From Winogradskya consettensis (GTDB lineage: Bacteria; Actinomycetota; Actinomycetes; Mycobacteriales; Micromonosporaceae), in NCBI RefSeq assembly GCF_018332715.1, contig NZ_BOQP01000003.1, positions 248,001-312,000 of the forward strand: a stretch of DNA of 64,000 nt, in the 5' to 3' direction. Below the pieces are notes generated by a model that saw only the letters and a program-made list of their open reading frames with translations, was not told the origin of the DNA and did no database searches. Shown piece by piece: positions 16,527 through 25,309 of the stretch. Each line of letters begins with the position of its first letter. The first letter of the stretch is position 1. A program made the position numbers and the translations under genes.

Positions 16527-17956
16527 TCGGGCAGGTGCTGCTCGTCGCCGTCCTCGCGCTGCCCGCCGCAGGGGCACTCGTGACGGCGCTGCTCCCGGAA
16601 CGAACCGCCCGGATCACGGCGACCGTCTTCGCGGCGCTGACCCTGATCGTGGCGGCGAGCTCGTGGTCGTCCCAAGACGTCAGCTGGTTGTGGGTGCCGC
16701 GGCTGGGTATCAACTTCCACCTTGGCGTCGACGGGATCTCCTACCCGCTCGTCGTGCTGACCGCGCTGCTGACCGTGCTGTGCTGCGCGTACACGGTGTG
16801 GAAGGTGCCTGAGGGCGGCTCCGGGCGTACCCTCAGCGCTCTGATTCTGGTCCTTGAAGTCGGCATCCTCGGCACCTTCCTGGCGCTCGACCTGGTTCTG
16901 TTCTTCGTCTTCTTCGAGGTCGTGCTCCTGCCGATGTACGCCGTGATCGCCGGCTGGGGCGGCCCGAACCGTCGCGCGGCGGCCCGCAAGTTCGTGCTCT
17001 ACACCCTCGCCGGCTCGGTCCTGCTGCTGCTCGGCGTCTTCACCGTGGTCGCCGCGGCCGGCACCTCCGACATGTCCCTGCTGGCCCATGGCGGAGGGCT
17101 CTCCCGCACCACCCAGTGCGTGGCCTTTACTCTCTTCGCGCTCGCGTTCGCGGTGAAAGCCCCGCTCTGGCCGCTGCACACCTGGCTGCCGGCAGCGCAC
17201 ACCGAGGCCCCGACGGTGGGCAGCGTCCTGCTCGCCGGCGTCATGCTGAAGATGGGCACGTACGGCCTGATCCGGATCGGCATCGGCGTGACCCCGGAGG
17301 GCGCTTACTGGGCCTCCTGGGTGCTCGGCGCGTTCGCCGTCGCCGCGATCGTCGCCGGCTCGCTGATCTGCCTGCGCCAGACCGAGCTCAAGCGCCTGAT
17401 CGCCTACTCCAGCGTGGGGCACATGGGGTTCGTCCTGCTCGGCATCGCCACCCAGACGACTGCCGGCGTCCAGGCCGCGCTGATCGGCAACGTGGCCCAC
17501 GGCATCATCACCGGCCTACTGTTCTTCCTAGCCGGGGCGATCAAGGACCGCGCGCACACCGGCGACCTCGCCGACCTCGGTGGTCTTCGCGAGACCGCAC
17601 CGCGGCTCGCCGGCCTGGTCGGTTTCGCGTGCATCGCCTCGCTGGGACTGCCCGGCCTGGCCGGCTTCTGGGGCGAGGCGTTCGCCGTGTTCGCGGCGCT
17701 GGAACGCGGCTGGACCACCTTCGCGGTGGTCGCGGCGATCGGTGGCGCGCTCACCGCGCTCTACTTCATGCGTCTGCTGCGCAAGCTCACCCATGGCCCG
17801 GCGACCCCCGCGCTGACCGGCATACCGGCGATCACGCGTACGGAGTGGCTCGCCTGGTCCCCGCTCATCGTGCTCACCCTCGCCGTCGGCCTGGTCCCGG
17901 CGCTGGTCCTCACGCCCGCGCTCGACTCCCTGGCGTTGATCGGAGCCCTGCGATGA
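16523..17956 (+). CDS. nuoM: NADH-quinone oxidoreductase subunit M
   Basis: A 477-residue antiporter-like pump subunit. Landmarks: FFVFFEVVLLPMYAVIAGWG (TM5 glutamate), FAVKAPLWPLHTWLPAAHTE (TM7 lysine), TELKRLIAYSSVGHMGFVLL and the ANVAHGI-like GNVAHGIITGLLFFLAGAI. ATG 16523 overlaps nuoL stop (ATGA). The large upstream extension of the frame is a shadow of nuoL. Confidence 0.95.
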   Translation: MIGQVLLVAVLALPAAGALVTALLPERTARITATVFAALTLIVAASSWSSQDVSWLWVPRLGINFHLGVDGISYPLVVLTALLTVLCCAYTVWKVPEGGSGRTLSALILVLEVGILGTFLALDLVLFFVFFEVVLLPMYAVIAGWGGPNRRAAARKFVLYTLAGSVLLLLGVFTVVAAAGTSDMSLLAHGGGLSRTTQCVAFTLFALAFAVKAPLWPLHTWLPAAHTEAPTVGSVLLAGVMLKMGTYGLIRIGIGVTPEGAYWASWVLGAFAVAAIVAGSLICLRQTELKRLIAYSSVGHMGFVLLGIATQTTAGVQAALIGNVAHGIITGLLFFLAGAIKDRAHTGDLADLGGLRETAPRLAGLVGFACIASLGLPGLAGFWGEAFAVFAALERGWTTFAVVAAIGGALTALYFMRLLRKLTHGPATPALTGIPAITRTEWLAWSPLIVLTLAVGLVPALVLTPALDSLALIGALR

Positions 17957-19383
17957 CCCAGGCCGTCAACAACCTCGCCCTGCTCCCGCTCTACGCCGCG
18001 GCGGGCACGGCCCTGCTCGTCCTCATCTGCGACCTCGTCTTCGCCAGATTCCAGCTCGTCGCCGGCCTCCTGGGCGCGACAGCAACCGTTGTCTGCGCAT
18101 TCCTGGCGCCGGCGCGCGACACGTTCTGCAGCGCGGACCTGTGCTCCTGGGTGGGATCGTCGCGTGCGGCCCTGCTCGCGGCCCTCTTCGCCGCGCTCAC
18201 CGCCGGCGTTCTCGCGCTCTCGGCGGGTGCTCTCCGCGAGGGCTACGCCCCGGTCGGCGAGTTCTGCTTCCTGCTCACCTGCTCGATGGCGGGCGGCGTC
18301 ACGGTTGCCTATGCGGGCGACTTGATCACCCTGATCGTCGGTCTCGAAACCCTGACCCTGCCCCTGTACATCCTGGTCGGACTGCGCAGGCGCCTCGCGG
18401 GTGGCTCGTCGGCGGCGGTCACGTTCTTCCTGATCAGCGTGATCTCCACGGCGGTGGCCCTGCTCGGTGCGGCCCTGCTCTACATCGCCACCGGCTCTCT
18501 GCACCTGTCCGCCCTCACCGCGGGCACAGGCCGGTTCACCCATCTGGGTACGGTCGGCACGGCCCTGCTGATCATCGGCTTCGCCTTCAAGATCGCCGCG
18601 GTCCCCCTGCACGCCTGGGCCCCCACGACGTACGACGGCGCCCCGATCCCGGTCGCGACCTACCTCTCCACAGCGTCGAAACTCGGCGGCGTGATCGCCC
18701 TGGCCGCCGTGGTCCAGCGTCTCGACACCGGCCCGATCATGGCGGTCCTCGCCGTCCTCACCATGACGGTCGGCAACCTGGTCGCCCTGCGCCAGACCCG
18801 CATGGTCCGCCTCCTGGCCTGGTCCTCGGTCGCCCAGGCCGGCTACATCATCGCGCCCCTGGTCGCGGGATCCGACGGCGTAGAGGCAGCTTTCGCGTAC
18901 GCCATCCTCTTCATCCTCCTGGAATTCGTAGCCTTCGCCGTGGTGGTCGCCCTGCGCGGCCCCGCCCTCGACGGCGGGACGCTCGACGACTACCGGGGCG
19001 CGGGCCGCCGCAACAAATGGCTGGGCGCCGCCCTGGTCCTGTCCTTCGCGGGCCTCGCCGGTCTCCCACCGGGCCTGGCCGGCCTGTTTGCCAAGATCAC
19101 CGTGATCGCGTCACTGATCGACACTGGCTGGGGCTGGCTGGCCGGCGTGGTCGCCCTCAACGCGGTGATCGCCCTGGCCTACTACATCCGGGTCGCCGCC
19201 CTGCTCTACGCCCCGATCAAACCGGTAGGCATCTCAGTGGTCGACCCGGAGCTCCTGCACCGAGCCACCCACCCCCGCCTCCCCGTCCCGGCAGCGGTGA
19301 CCGCGGCGCTGGTCGTGGGCACGGCAGCAGCGATCATCTTCGGCTTCGCCCCGCAGGCCATCTTCACCCTGCTCAGCCGCTAA
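17953..19383 (+). CDS. nuoN: NADH-quinone oxidoreductase subunit N
   Basis: A 476-residue antiporter-like subunit closing the operon. It has the TM5 glutamate region LIVGLETLTLPLYILVGLRR, the lysine-bearing FAFKIAAVPLHAWAPTTYDG and RQTRMVRLLAWSSVAQAGYI. ATG 17953 overlaps the nuoM stop. Its TAA overlaps the stop codon of the convergent 19380-20018 gene by 4 nt, so the operon ends without a spacer or obvious terminator. Confidence 0.95.
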   Translation: MTQAVNNLALLPLYAAAGTALLVLICDLVFARFQLVAGLLGATATVVCAFLAPARDTFCSADLCSWVGSSRAALLAALFAALTAGVLALSAGALREGYAPVGEFCFLLTCSMAGGVTVAYAGDLITLIVGLETLTLPLYILVGLRRRLAGGSSAAVTFFLISVISTAVALLGAALLYIATGSLHLSALTAGTGRFTHLGTVGTALLIIGFAFKIAAVPLHAWAPTTYDGAPIPVATYLSTASKLGGVIALAAVVQRLDTGPIMAVLAVLTMTVGNLVALRQTRMVRLLAWSSVAQAGYIIAPLVAGSDGVEAAFAYAILFILLEFVAFAVVVALRGPALDGGTLDDYRGAGRRNKWLGAALVLSFAGLAGLPPGLAGLFAKITVIASLIDTGWGWLAGVVALNAVIALAYYIRVAALLYAPIKPVGISVVDPELLHRATHPRLPVPAAVTAALVVGTAAAIIFGFAPQAIFTLLSR

Positions 19384-20018
19384 AGACTTCCCGAGTCCGG
19401 CCAGTGGGACCAGTGCGTGTTGGGCACCTCGGTGGGTTCGTACCGGCTGAGATCGCCGGTCGCCAGCAGCTCAGCGATCTGCCGGTATACCTCGGACTCG
19501 CTGGGCTGCGTCTCGACCACATCAGGCTGGTGCCACTCATCGAGCCTCAGCACCTCGGGCAGATCAGCCGGAATCCTGCGCCGCAGCTCACCCTCGTCCG
19601 CCAGCAGCAACTCGCGGTGCTCCGGCGTCAGCTGACGCAGCACATCCACCAGCTCGTCACCCGGCTCCGCGTCCACGGCGATCGCCTGCCCACGAACAAC
19701 AACCGGCCCACCGCTGTAGACCTCCGGCTCGTCGTTGTTCTCAACCTCCGCCCAGTTCTCCACCCGCTCCAGGAAGTCCCCGTCCTCGAACCCGGGCTCG
19801 CCCTGAGTCAGACAGTTTCCGAACACATGCAGCACATCGACCACATTCCCAGCCCGCGGCGAATACCCGACAACCTCAACCACCAGCGCCCACCGCTCAG
19901 CATCCCGATACCCATGCAGCCGAGCATCAACGGCGTAGTTGTACACATGCCCCAGATCCGGAAACACGAACGCCCCGGCCGCAGCATCGAACTGCCCCAA
20001 GATCTCCTCAGCCCGCAT
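19380..20018 (-). CDS. hypothetical protein, DUF7003-like
   Basis: A 212-residue soluble acidic protein without signal peptide or TM. The N-terminal half (ILGQFDAAAGAFVFPDLGHVY, then WALVVEVVGYSPRAGNV) resembles DUF7003 proteins as I remember them; such proteins are scattered in bacteria next to other small orphan genes. A helical acidic C-terminal half follows (LRQLTPEHRELLLADEGELR). It lies divergent from the SUKH-like gene at 20063 with a 44-nt gap, so the two may share a promoter region. A toxin-immunity role is possible but not shown. Confidence 0.62.
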   Translation of the reverse strand: MRAEEILGQFDAAAGAFVFPDLGHVYNYAVDARLHGYRDAERWALVVEVVGYSPRAGNVVDVLHVFGNCLTQGEPGFEDGDFLERVENWAEVENNDEPEVYSGGPVVVRGQAIAVDAEPGDELVDVLRQLTPEHRELLLADEGELRRRIPADLPEVLRLDEWHQPDVVETQPSESEVYRQIAELLATGDLSRYEPTEVPNTHWSHWPDSGSL

Positions 20019-20050
20019 GGCCGAGCAGTCTAGTAACGCCCCACTTTTTG

Positions 20051-20056
20051 TACGAT
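20051..20056 (+). promoter_or_regulatory. -10 box of leaderless transcript
   Basis: TACGAT ends 6 nt before GTG 20063. It coincides with the second codon of an alternative upstream TTG start, which supports the GTG as the true start. Confidence 0.45.
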
Positions 20057-20062
20057 GCGACG

Positions 20063-20554
20063 GTGATCGATGAGGACCGCACGCTGCCTGCCGTGCTCGT
20101 GGAAGCCCACTCGCTGGAGTTCTTCGAAGACCACGACGGCTACGACTTCCAGCCGGACGACGAGTTCGACTCCGTCACCGAAACCACGCACTGGTGGCGT
20201 GCCTGGACCGGTGACCCGGCAGCGACAACCCCGCCGTTCCGTGTCTTCGGGCGCGACGGAACCGGCGGCCTGGCTGCCATCTGGTCACGCGGCCCGATCG
20301 TCTTCCTCGGCTCCGAAGGCGAGCTCGCGGTCATCGCCCGAGACCTGGGCGACTACCTATGGCTACTGGCCAACGGCGTCGGCCCCCTGGAACGAGTCGA
20401 CGGCGTCGACCGTGACCCCGAACCCATCCCTGCGCTTGTCGACCTGGCACAGCGCTTCACCGGCGACGGGGCGCGTTCGCTGGAAGCGGTGTATGCGGCG
20501 GCTGACGCCGAACTGCCCGCCCTGACCGCACTCGTGAACGCCGCGATCAGCTAG
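20063..20554 (+). CDS. SUKH (SMI1/KNR4)-like protein
   Basis: A 163-residue acidic soluble protein. The stretch IVFLGSEGELAVIARDLGDY and the following WLLANGVGPLE resemble the core helix of SMI1/KNR4 (SUKH) superfamily proteins, many of which are immunity proteins against contact-dependent or polymorphic toxins. The match is weak and by eye only. No toxin gene is next to it. It is divergent from the DUF7003-like gene. GTG 20063 is chosen because of the -10 box 6 nt upstream. Confidence 0.55.
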   Translation: MIDEDRTLPAVLVEAHSLEFFEDHDGYDFQPDDEFDSVTETTHWWRAWTGDPAATTPPFRVFGRDGTGGLAAIWSRGPIVFLGSEGELAVIARDLGDYLWLLANGVGPLERVDGVDRDPEPIPALVDLAQRFTGDGARSLEAVYAAADAELPALTALVNAAIS

Positions 20555-20763
20555 CCGCAGCCGGGCTCCGGTAGCAAGGACCAGCACCCCGGATCGCGCT
20601 TCGAAGAAAACGCCGCGACGGTTTTGGCGTTTGTGGGTGACCACTTACCTGGGCCGAGGGTCTGGTAACCCCGTTCTGGCGCCGCCAGGCGCCTGGGGTT
20701 TCCGGGCCCGACCTCGGCGTGAGCTGCGGTCCGCACCACCCTCCGAGCTACGACATCCAGCTT

Positions 20764-20866
20764 TTGATCTTGCTGCGCTTGATCTTGCTGCGCTTGATCT
20801 TGCTGCGCTTGATCTTGCTGCGCTTGATCTTGCTGCGCTTGATTTCTGCGCTTGATTTTGCCGTGC
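20764..20866. repeat. 15-bp minisatellite
   Basis: Five perfect tandem copies of ttgatcttgctgcgc (20764-20838), then a 13-bp degenerate copy and one more 15-bp variant (20852-20866). The array is intergenic, just downstream of the MFS stop codon (minus strand). Each unit contains one GATC. It is less GC-rich than its surroundings. Confidence 0.9.
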
Positions 20867-20883
20867 TTGAATTCGAGAGGAGG

Positions 20884-22134
20884 TCAGCCCGCTAACGCTT
20901 CGCGTAGCCGCTCTGTCGCGTGCTGGTCGGCGCGGGCGATCGGCCCGGCCGGGACCGCTGCGATCAGCGCAGCCACCGCCAGCACGCCCGCGGCGAAGAC
21001 GAACGCCCACGGCAGCCCGCCCGGCCGATCGACGATCGCCCCCGCAACCGCCCCGCCGGCCGCGCTGCCGCCCACCGACACGGTCACGATCCACGTGTAC
21101 GCCTCGTTCAGCATCGACGCCGGTGCGATCCGTCCCACGAGGTTGTTCTCCACCGTCAACGCCGGTGCGATCGTCGCGCCGCCGACCACCAGCGCGGCCC
21201 CCAACGCGATCGGCGTAGGCATCACCGACAGGATCAAGAAGCTGGTTGCCACCGCGCCCAGCAGCCAGGCGAACTGCCGCGGCAAAGCCATAGCGGGCGT
21301 CCGGGTGCCGAACCAGATGCCGCCGATCGCACTGCCGATACCCCACACCCCGAGGAGTACGCCGCCGAGTCCCTCGCCGCCGCCATGCTGCGACGCGTAC
21401 GCGGGGACGATCACACCCGCCGCACCGAAAGCGATCCCCAGCGCGCTCACGCACACCAGCAGCGCGGGAAATCCAGGGGCTTTCAGCGGACCCAGCCCGC
21501 GGGCCGCCTCCAGTGAGGCGTGGCGGGTCCAGCCGCGCATCACCGGGAGCAGGGCGATCCACAGCGTGCCGAGCAGCGTCACCACCGCCGCGAAGATGAC
21601 GGCTGCCGCGGGGGTGCGGGCGACGACGACGAACGCCGCCACCAGCATCGGGCCGAGGACGAAGACCAGCTCGAACAGTGAGGTCTCCGCGGCCATCGCA
21701 GCGGGGCGCAGGGCATGACGGCCGGAACGCACGTCGGTCGCGTCGGTCCAGGCCCGGCGGATGGCGGCTGTCAGCGGCGGGTAGGTGGCGCCCGCCGATG
21801 CGCAGGCCACGAAGATCCACGGGAGCGCTGGAGAGTCGCCGCGGGTGGCCAGCAGCAGGCCGCCGAGTGCGAGCGGGTGGAGAACGCCGGTGAGGATCAG
21901 GACCGGGGAGGGGCCGATGCGGTCGGCGATGCGCCCTGCGATCGGGCTGATGGCGGCGCCGGCCAGGGCGTACATGCCGCCTGCCAGACCCGCGGTCGCG
22001 TAGCGGCCGGTGCTCTGCTCGACCAGCAGGAGCAGGGCCAGCGGTGTCATGCCGATGCCGAGCCGGGCCAGGATGCCGACGATCAGCAGCACCCGGCCGC
22101 CGGGCATGTGCCACACGTCAAGGTACTGACGCAC
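20884..22134 (-). CDS. MFS transporter (drug-efflux-like)
   Basis: A 416-residue, about 12-TM major facilitator superfamily protein. The loop after TM2 reads ISPIAGRIADRIGPSPVL, the MFS motif A position, and the second half has a weaker copy near IGGIWFGTRTPAMALP. It resembles actinobacterial exporters of unknown substrate. GTG 22134 is chosen because GGGGAGG stands 4 nt before it, while the longer frame runs into a terminator hairpin. The stop at 20884 abuts the 15-bp repeat array. Confidence 0.83.
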   Translation of the reverse strand: MRQYLDVWHMPGGRVLLIVGILARLGIGMTPLALLLLVEQSTGRYATAGLAGGMYALAGAAISPIAGRIADRIGPSPVLILTGVLHPLALGGLLLATRGDSPALPWIFVACASAGATYPPLTAAIRRAWTDATDVRSGRHALRPAAMAAETSLFELVFVLGPMLVAAFVVVARTPAAAVIFAAVVTLLGTLWIALLPVMRGWTRHASLEAARGLGPLKAPGFPALLVCVSALGIAFGAAGVIVPAYASQHGGGEGLGGVLLGVWGIGSAIGGIWFGTRTPAMALPRQFAWLLGAVATSFLILSVMPTPIALGAALVVGGATIAPALTVENNLVGRIAPASMLNEAYTWIVTVSVGGSAAGGAVAGAIVDRPGGLPWAFVFAAGVLAVAALIAAVPAGPIARADQHATERLREALAG

Positions 22135-22168
22135 AACGCCTCCCCGGGCAACGTGGTAACGAGCGAAA

Positions 22169-22199
22169 GCCGCCCCTGACCGTAACGGTCGGGGGCGGC
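22169..22199 (-). terminator. terminator of htpX
   Basis: A 14-bp stem (one G-U pair) with a 3-nt TAA loop, followed on the minus strand by TTTCGC. It lies 48 nt after the htpX stop and just upstream of the MFS start, so it insulates the two minus-strand genes. Confidence 0.7.
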
Positions 22200-22246
22200 G
22201 TAACACGAACGAAATACTCGTCCCGGTGGTCGAAGTCTCAGCTTCG

Positions 22247-23134
22247 TCAGCGCTGGAACTGCACCGGCCCGGTCCCGGTCACCGCGGCGAGCTGGTGGAG
22301 CCGCTTGATGCGCTCCTCCATCGGCGGGTGCGTCGAGAAGAGGCCGGCGATGCCACCCGTACGCAACGGGTTGGCGATCATGAGATGCGCCGAGGTGGCG
22401 AGCTGGCCGTCGGCGGGGAGGGGGCGGCGCTGGGCACCGTACTGAATCTTCTCCAGCGCACTTGCCAGAGCGAGCGGGTCCCGCGTCAGGGTCGCACCCG
22501 AGGCGTCCGCCTGGTACTCGCGGTTCCGGCTGATCGCCAGCTGAATGATCGACGCGGCCAGCGGCCCGAGAATCAGCATCAGCAGCAGCGACCCCATGTT
22601 CGGGCCGTCGTCGTCATCCGAGCCACCCAGCGGCAGGAAGATCGCCAGCTGCGCGAACATCGTGATGATCCCGGCGAGCGCCGCGGCGACACTCGAGATC
22701 AGGATGTCCCGGTTGTAGACGTGCGACAGCTCGTGCCCGATAACCCCACGAAGCTCCCGCCGATCAAGAATCTGCGTGATCCCCACGGTCACCGCAACGG
22801 CCGCATGCTGCGGGTCACGCCCGGTGGCGAACGCATTGGGCTGCAACGATGGGCTCACGTACAGTCGCGGCATCGGCTGCCCCGCATCCGTGGCCAGCTC
22901 CCGCACAATCTGATAGAACTCGGGAAACTCCGCCTCACTGACCGGCTGCGCCCCCATGGACCGCAAAGCCAGCTTGTCGGAGAAGAAGTAGCTGCCGGCG
23001 TTCAAAGCCAGCGAAAGAACGACGGCGAACACCAGGCCACCGCTCCCGCCGACCCAGTACCCCACGGCAAGAATCAAAGCGGTCAGCAGACCCAGCAGAG
23101 CGGCCGTCTTGAGGCCGTTGTGATGCCTGTGCAC
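22247..23134 (-). CDS. htpX: M48 family zinc metalloprotease HtpX
   Basis: A 295-residue membrane protease of the HtpX family that degrades damaged membrane proteins. Two N-terminal TM helices (about residues 9-50) precede the catalytic HELSH at residues 134-138 (VIGHELSHVYNRD); two further TM segments follow, then the NREYQADASGATLTRDP block that carries the third zinc ligand glutamate. The GTG start (VHRHHNGLKTA) matches the usual N-terminus of the family and has GGAG 5 nt upstream; the longer frame is rejected. Followed by its own terminator. Confidence 0.93.
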   Translation of the reverse strand: MHRHHNGLKTAALLGLLTALILAVGYWVGGSGGLVFAVVLSLALNAGSYFFSDKLALRSMGAQPVSEAEFPEFYQIVRELATDAGQPMPRLYVSPSLQPNAFATGRDPQHAAVAVTVGITQILDRRELRGVIGHELSHVYNRDILISSVAAALAGIITMFAQLAIFLPLGGSDDDDGPNMGSLLLMLILGPLAASIIQLAISRNREYQADASGATLTRDPLALASALEKIQYGAQRRPLPADGQLATSAHLMIANPLRTGGIAGLFSTHPPMEERIKRLHQLAAVTGTGPVQFQR

Positions 23135-23366
23135 GATCACTCCTTCACGAAGCGGAACCGGTAGGCCCGCACTCCATGGAACATCGCCAGCGTATGAATT
23201 CATCCACCAGTGACTGAGAGTTCGCTGTGCGTGGTCACCCCCGGCGGGTGAAGTCCAGGTGCTGGATAGCACCGTCGTGGCCGGTCTCTCGGGAACAGGG
23301 GCGAGCCGTCGCTTGCGGCTGCCGCCGCGGGTAGCGTGCCCGGCGAAGGTCGAGACGAGGAGCGAT

Positions 23367-23678
23367 GTGCGGGATCCAGCGACGGAGCTGCGGCTCGTGG
23401 TCGGCAAGCTCGCCCTCCTGCTCGCCTTCGTCTACGTCCTTGTCCTGGTCGCCGCTCTCGTCGGCGTAGCCAAAGGCGAAGGAATTCCGTTCGTCGGTTA
23501 CGTCGTACTGCTGCTGCCTGCGCTGCCTTTCGTGATGTCGTCCCGCGAGGCCGTCAGACTGCACCGAGCCGGTGACGTCGATCAGGCCAGGACGTCCCTG
23601 AAACGCTGCGCGATGTATGCGGGTCTCGGGCTTGTCCTGCTCATCGTGGTCGGTATGGCGCTGGACGGGATGAGCTAG
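23367..23678 (+). CDS. small three-TM membrane protein
   Basis: A 103-residue protein with three hydrophobic helices (about residues 10-35, 40-55 and 80-100). GTG 23367 is preceded by GAGGAG 6 nt upstream, which decides the start over a longer frame from 23259. No family recognised. It stands divergent to htpX with a ~230-nt gap. The pattern (REAVRLHRAGDVDQARTSL between helices 2 and 3) looks like small actinobacterial integral membrane proteins of unknown role. Confidence 0.65.
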   Translation: MRDPATELRLVVGKLALLLAFVYVLVLVAALVGVAKGEGIPFVGYVVLLLPALPFVMSSREAVRLHRAGDVDQARTSLKRCAMYAGLGLVLLIVVGMALDGMS

Positions 23679-23900
23679 CCATACCTGGCTCCTGCGGATG
23701 AATCCGACAGGACGGTCACGACGCCGATGATCTATCACTTGACCACAAAAGCCAGCGTGAGGCCGATGGCTCACCACGAGAGCTGGCATGTCTGAGTCGT
23801 AGGCGACAGCCGAACCGCAGGTCACGGGGTAGAAGGTATTGATCGATTCGCCTAGGCTTGCCGTTCGGCACCAAGCATTGATCATGGGGGATGCGGCGTT

Positions 23901-24263
23901 TTGTCCGACAGGGGAGTAGCAGGTTCGCTGTACGACATCTGGCACGCAGGATCCGTCCTGATGCCGCAACTGTCCGGGCAGGTGCGTGACGCGTGGAGTT
24001 CGCTCGCCCGCACCGAGTACGACGACCTGGTCACCTTCGACCGGCCGTACGACGTCTTCGGGTCAGCCACCGTGGAGCTGCAACAGGAGATCGCCCAGCT
24101 GCGCTATGCACTTGAGGCGACCCTCGAAGAGATGTACGAGAACGTCGACCTGATCGGCGACGCCCTGGTCACCACCGCCGATTCCTACCAGAACGTCGAC
24201 ACCGGGGCGTACGAGATGTTCGACAAGATGCGCCTGCCCGCCGACGAGAAGTTCCCGCAGTGA
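23901..24263 (+). CDS. small helical protein, ESX/WXG100-like
   Basis: A 120-residue protein starting at TTG 23901 (GGGGGA about 10 nt upstream; start uncertain). Long amphipathic helices are predicted, e.g. VELQQEIAQLRYALEATLEE and the following MYENVDLIGDALVTTADSYQ, with the Gly-free helical tail of ESX-type substrates and a final YEMFD segment. It overlaps the next gene by 4 nt (GTGA), so the two are translated together. It could be the partner or chaperone of the WXG100-like product of that gene. No secretion apparatus gene is nearby. Inference from pattern only. Confidence 0.6.
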   Translation: MSDRGVAGSLYDIWHAGSVLMPQLSGQVRDAWSSLARTEYDDLVTFDRPYDVFGSATVELQQEIAQLRYALEATLEEMYENVDLIGDALVTTADSYQNVDTGAYEMFDKMRLPADEKFPQ

Positions 24264-25309
24264 CCGACACGGGTTATGGCGCGTTCGGCGCAACGGTTGA
24301 GGCGATCAGGGCGAAGGCAGTGGAGCAAGCTGTCCGTGAGTTGATCTCCCGCTCCCCGGTCACGCCAACCGACCAGAAGCTGATCGATCTGGGCATGGCA
24401 GCCCCGCCGCCCCTGATCGACCAGGAGGTCACGGGCCAGATCGAGTTTGTGTTCCAGCAGTACGCGGCGGTCATGCACTCGTACGGCAAACTCCCGGACC
24501 CTGCCAAGTTCCGCGAAGCCCAGCAGGGCATCATCGCGACCCTCAACATGCTCACGGTCAGCCCGGAGTTTCAGATCCCCGCCACCATGGACGGCGCCAG
24601 TGTGCTCACCGGCCTGGTCACCCCCGCCTACGGCAACATCGACCTGGTCCGCGAACTCCTCGTCGAATGGGACGGCCAAGCCGCGGACAATTTCCGCGAG
24701 AACTTCCTGGGCCACCTCGAAGGCACCATCGCCAACCACTTCGTGATCCTCTCGGCCCTCCGAGCGGTCTACGAACACAACGCCCAGATCTGGACCGAAG
24801 CCAGAGCCAACGCCGCAGAGCACCTCTCCAAGGGCTACAACGCCCTGGTGGCCCTCTTCTCCGGCGAGATCAACTGGTCAGTCCTCCTGACCGCGACAGC
24901 CTCCATCGCCACGATCGCGGCTGCGCTGCCTCTGGGCCTCGGCACGGCTGGTGGCTTGGTTATCGCAGGAGTCGACGCGGCGGCCTCGTTCGGTCCCGCT
25001 GTCATCGATGCACCGGAGGAGCGGCCCAAGCTGATCGACTTCAATCCACAGCCGGTGAGCTCCAGGGGAAGCCCGGGTGGTGCTGGGACCGCGGCGGAGT
25101 CCGTCGTGCAAGAGATCATGCGCGGTCTGAAAGAAATTGTGGAGCATGCCGTCACGCAGGAAAACAGGCTCGCGTCATTCATCTACAGCCTGCGGACCGA
25201 GGTCACCGGCCGGAAGGCGCAGTTCGTTCCCCCGGCTCCTGATATGAGCGCCGCCACCACAGGTCCTCCGACCAGCTTCGATTTCATGGGTGTGCCAAAG
25301 CATGCGTGA
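24260..25309 (+). CDS. WXG100-superfamily-like protein with hydrophobic segment
   Basis: A 349-residue protein. Residues ~110-190 form a helical hairpin containing W137-D-G139 (LLVEWDGQAADNFRENFLG), the turn and following helix of the WXG100/PPE-like fold of ESX (type VII) substrates. A Gly/Ala-rich hydrophobic stretch at about 205-245 could cross a membrane. The tail is Pro/Ser/Gly-rich. It is coupled to the upstream small helical gene and overlaps the downstream lipoprotein gene by 8 nt, giving a three-gene operon at least. Possibly a secreted or surface effector; no toxin domain seen. Confidence 0.62.
   Translation: MTDTGYGAFGATVEAIRAKAVEQAVRELISRSPVTPTDQKLIDLGMAAPPPLIDQEVTGQIEFVFQQYAAVMHSYGKLPDPAKFREAQQGIIATLNMLTVSPEFQIPATMDGASVLTGLVTPAYGNIDLVRELLVEWDGQAADNFRENFLGHLEGTIANHFVILSALRAVYEHNAQIWTEARANAAEHLSKGYNALVALFSGEINWSVLLTATASIATIAAALPLGLGTAGGLVIAGVDAAASFGPAVIDAPEERPKLIDFNPQPVSSRGSPGGAGTAAESVVQEIMRGLKEIVEHAVTQENRLASFIYSLRTEVTGRKAQFVPPAPDMSAATTGPPTSFDFMGVPKHA

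Noticed and set aside
20764..20866. CRISPR array
   Set aside because: Units are directly adjacent without spacers; it is a tandem minisatellite.
24260..25309. Full type VII secretion locus
   Set aside because: No EccB/C/D/E or mycosin genes in the window; only substrate-like proteins.
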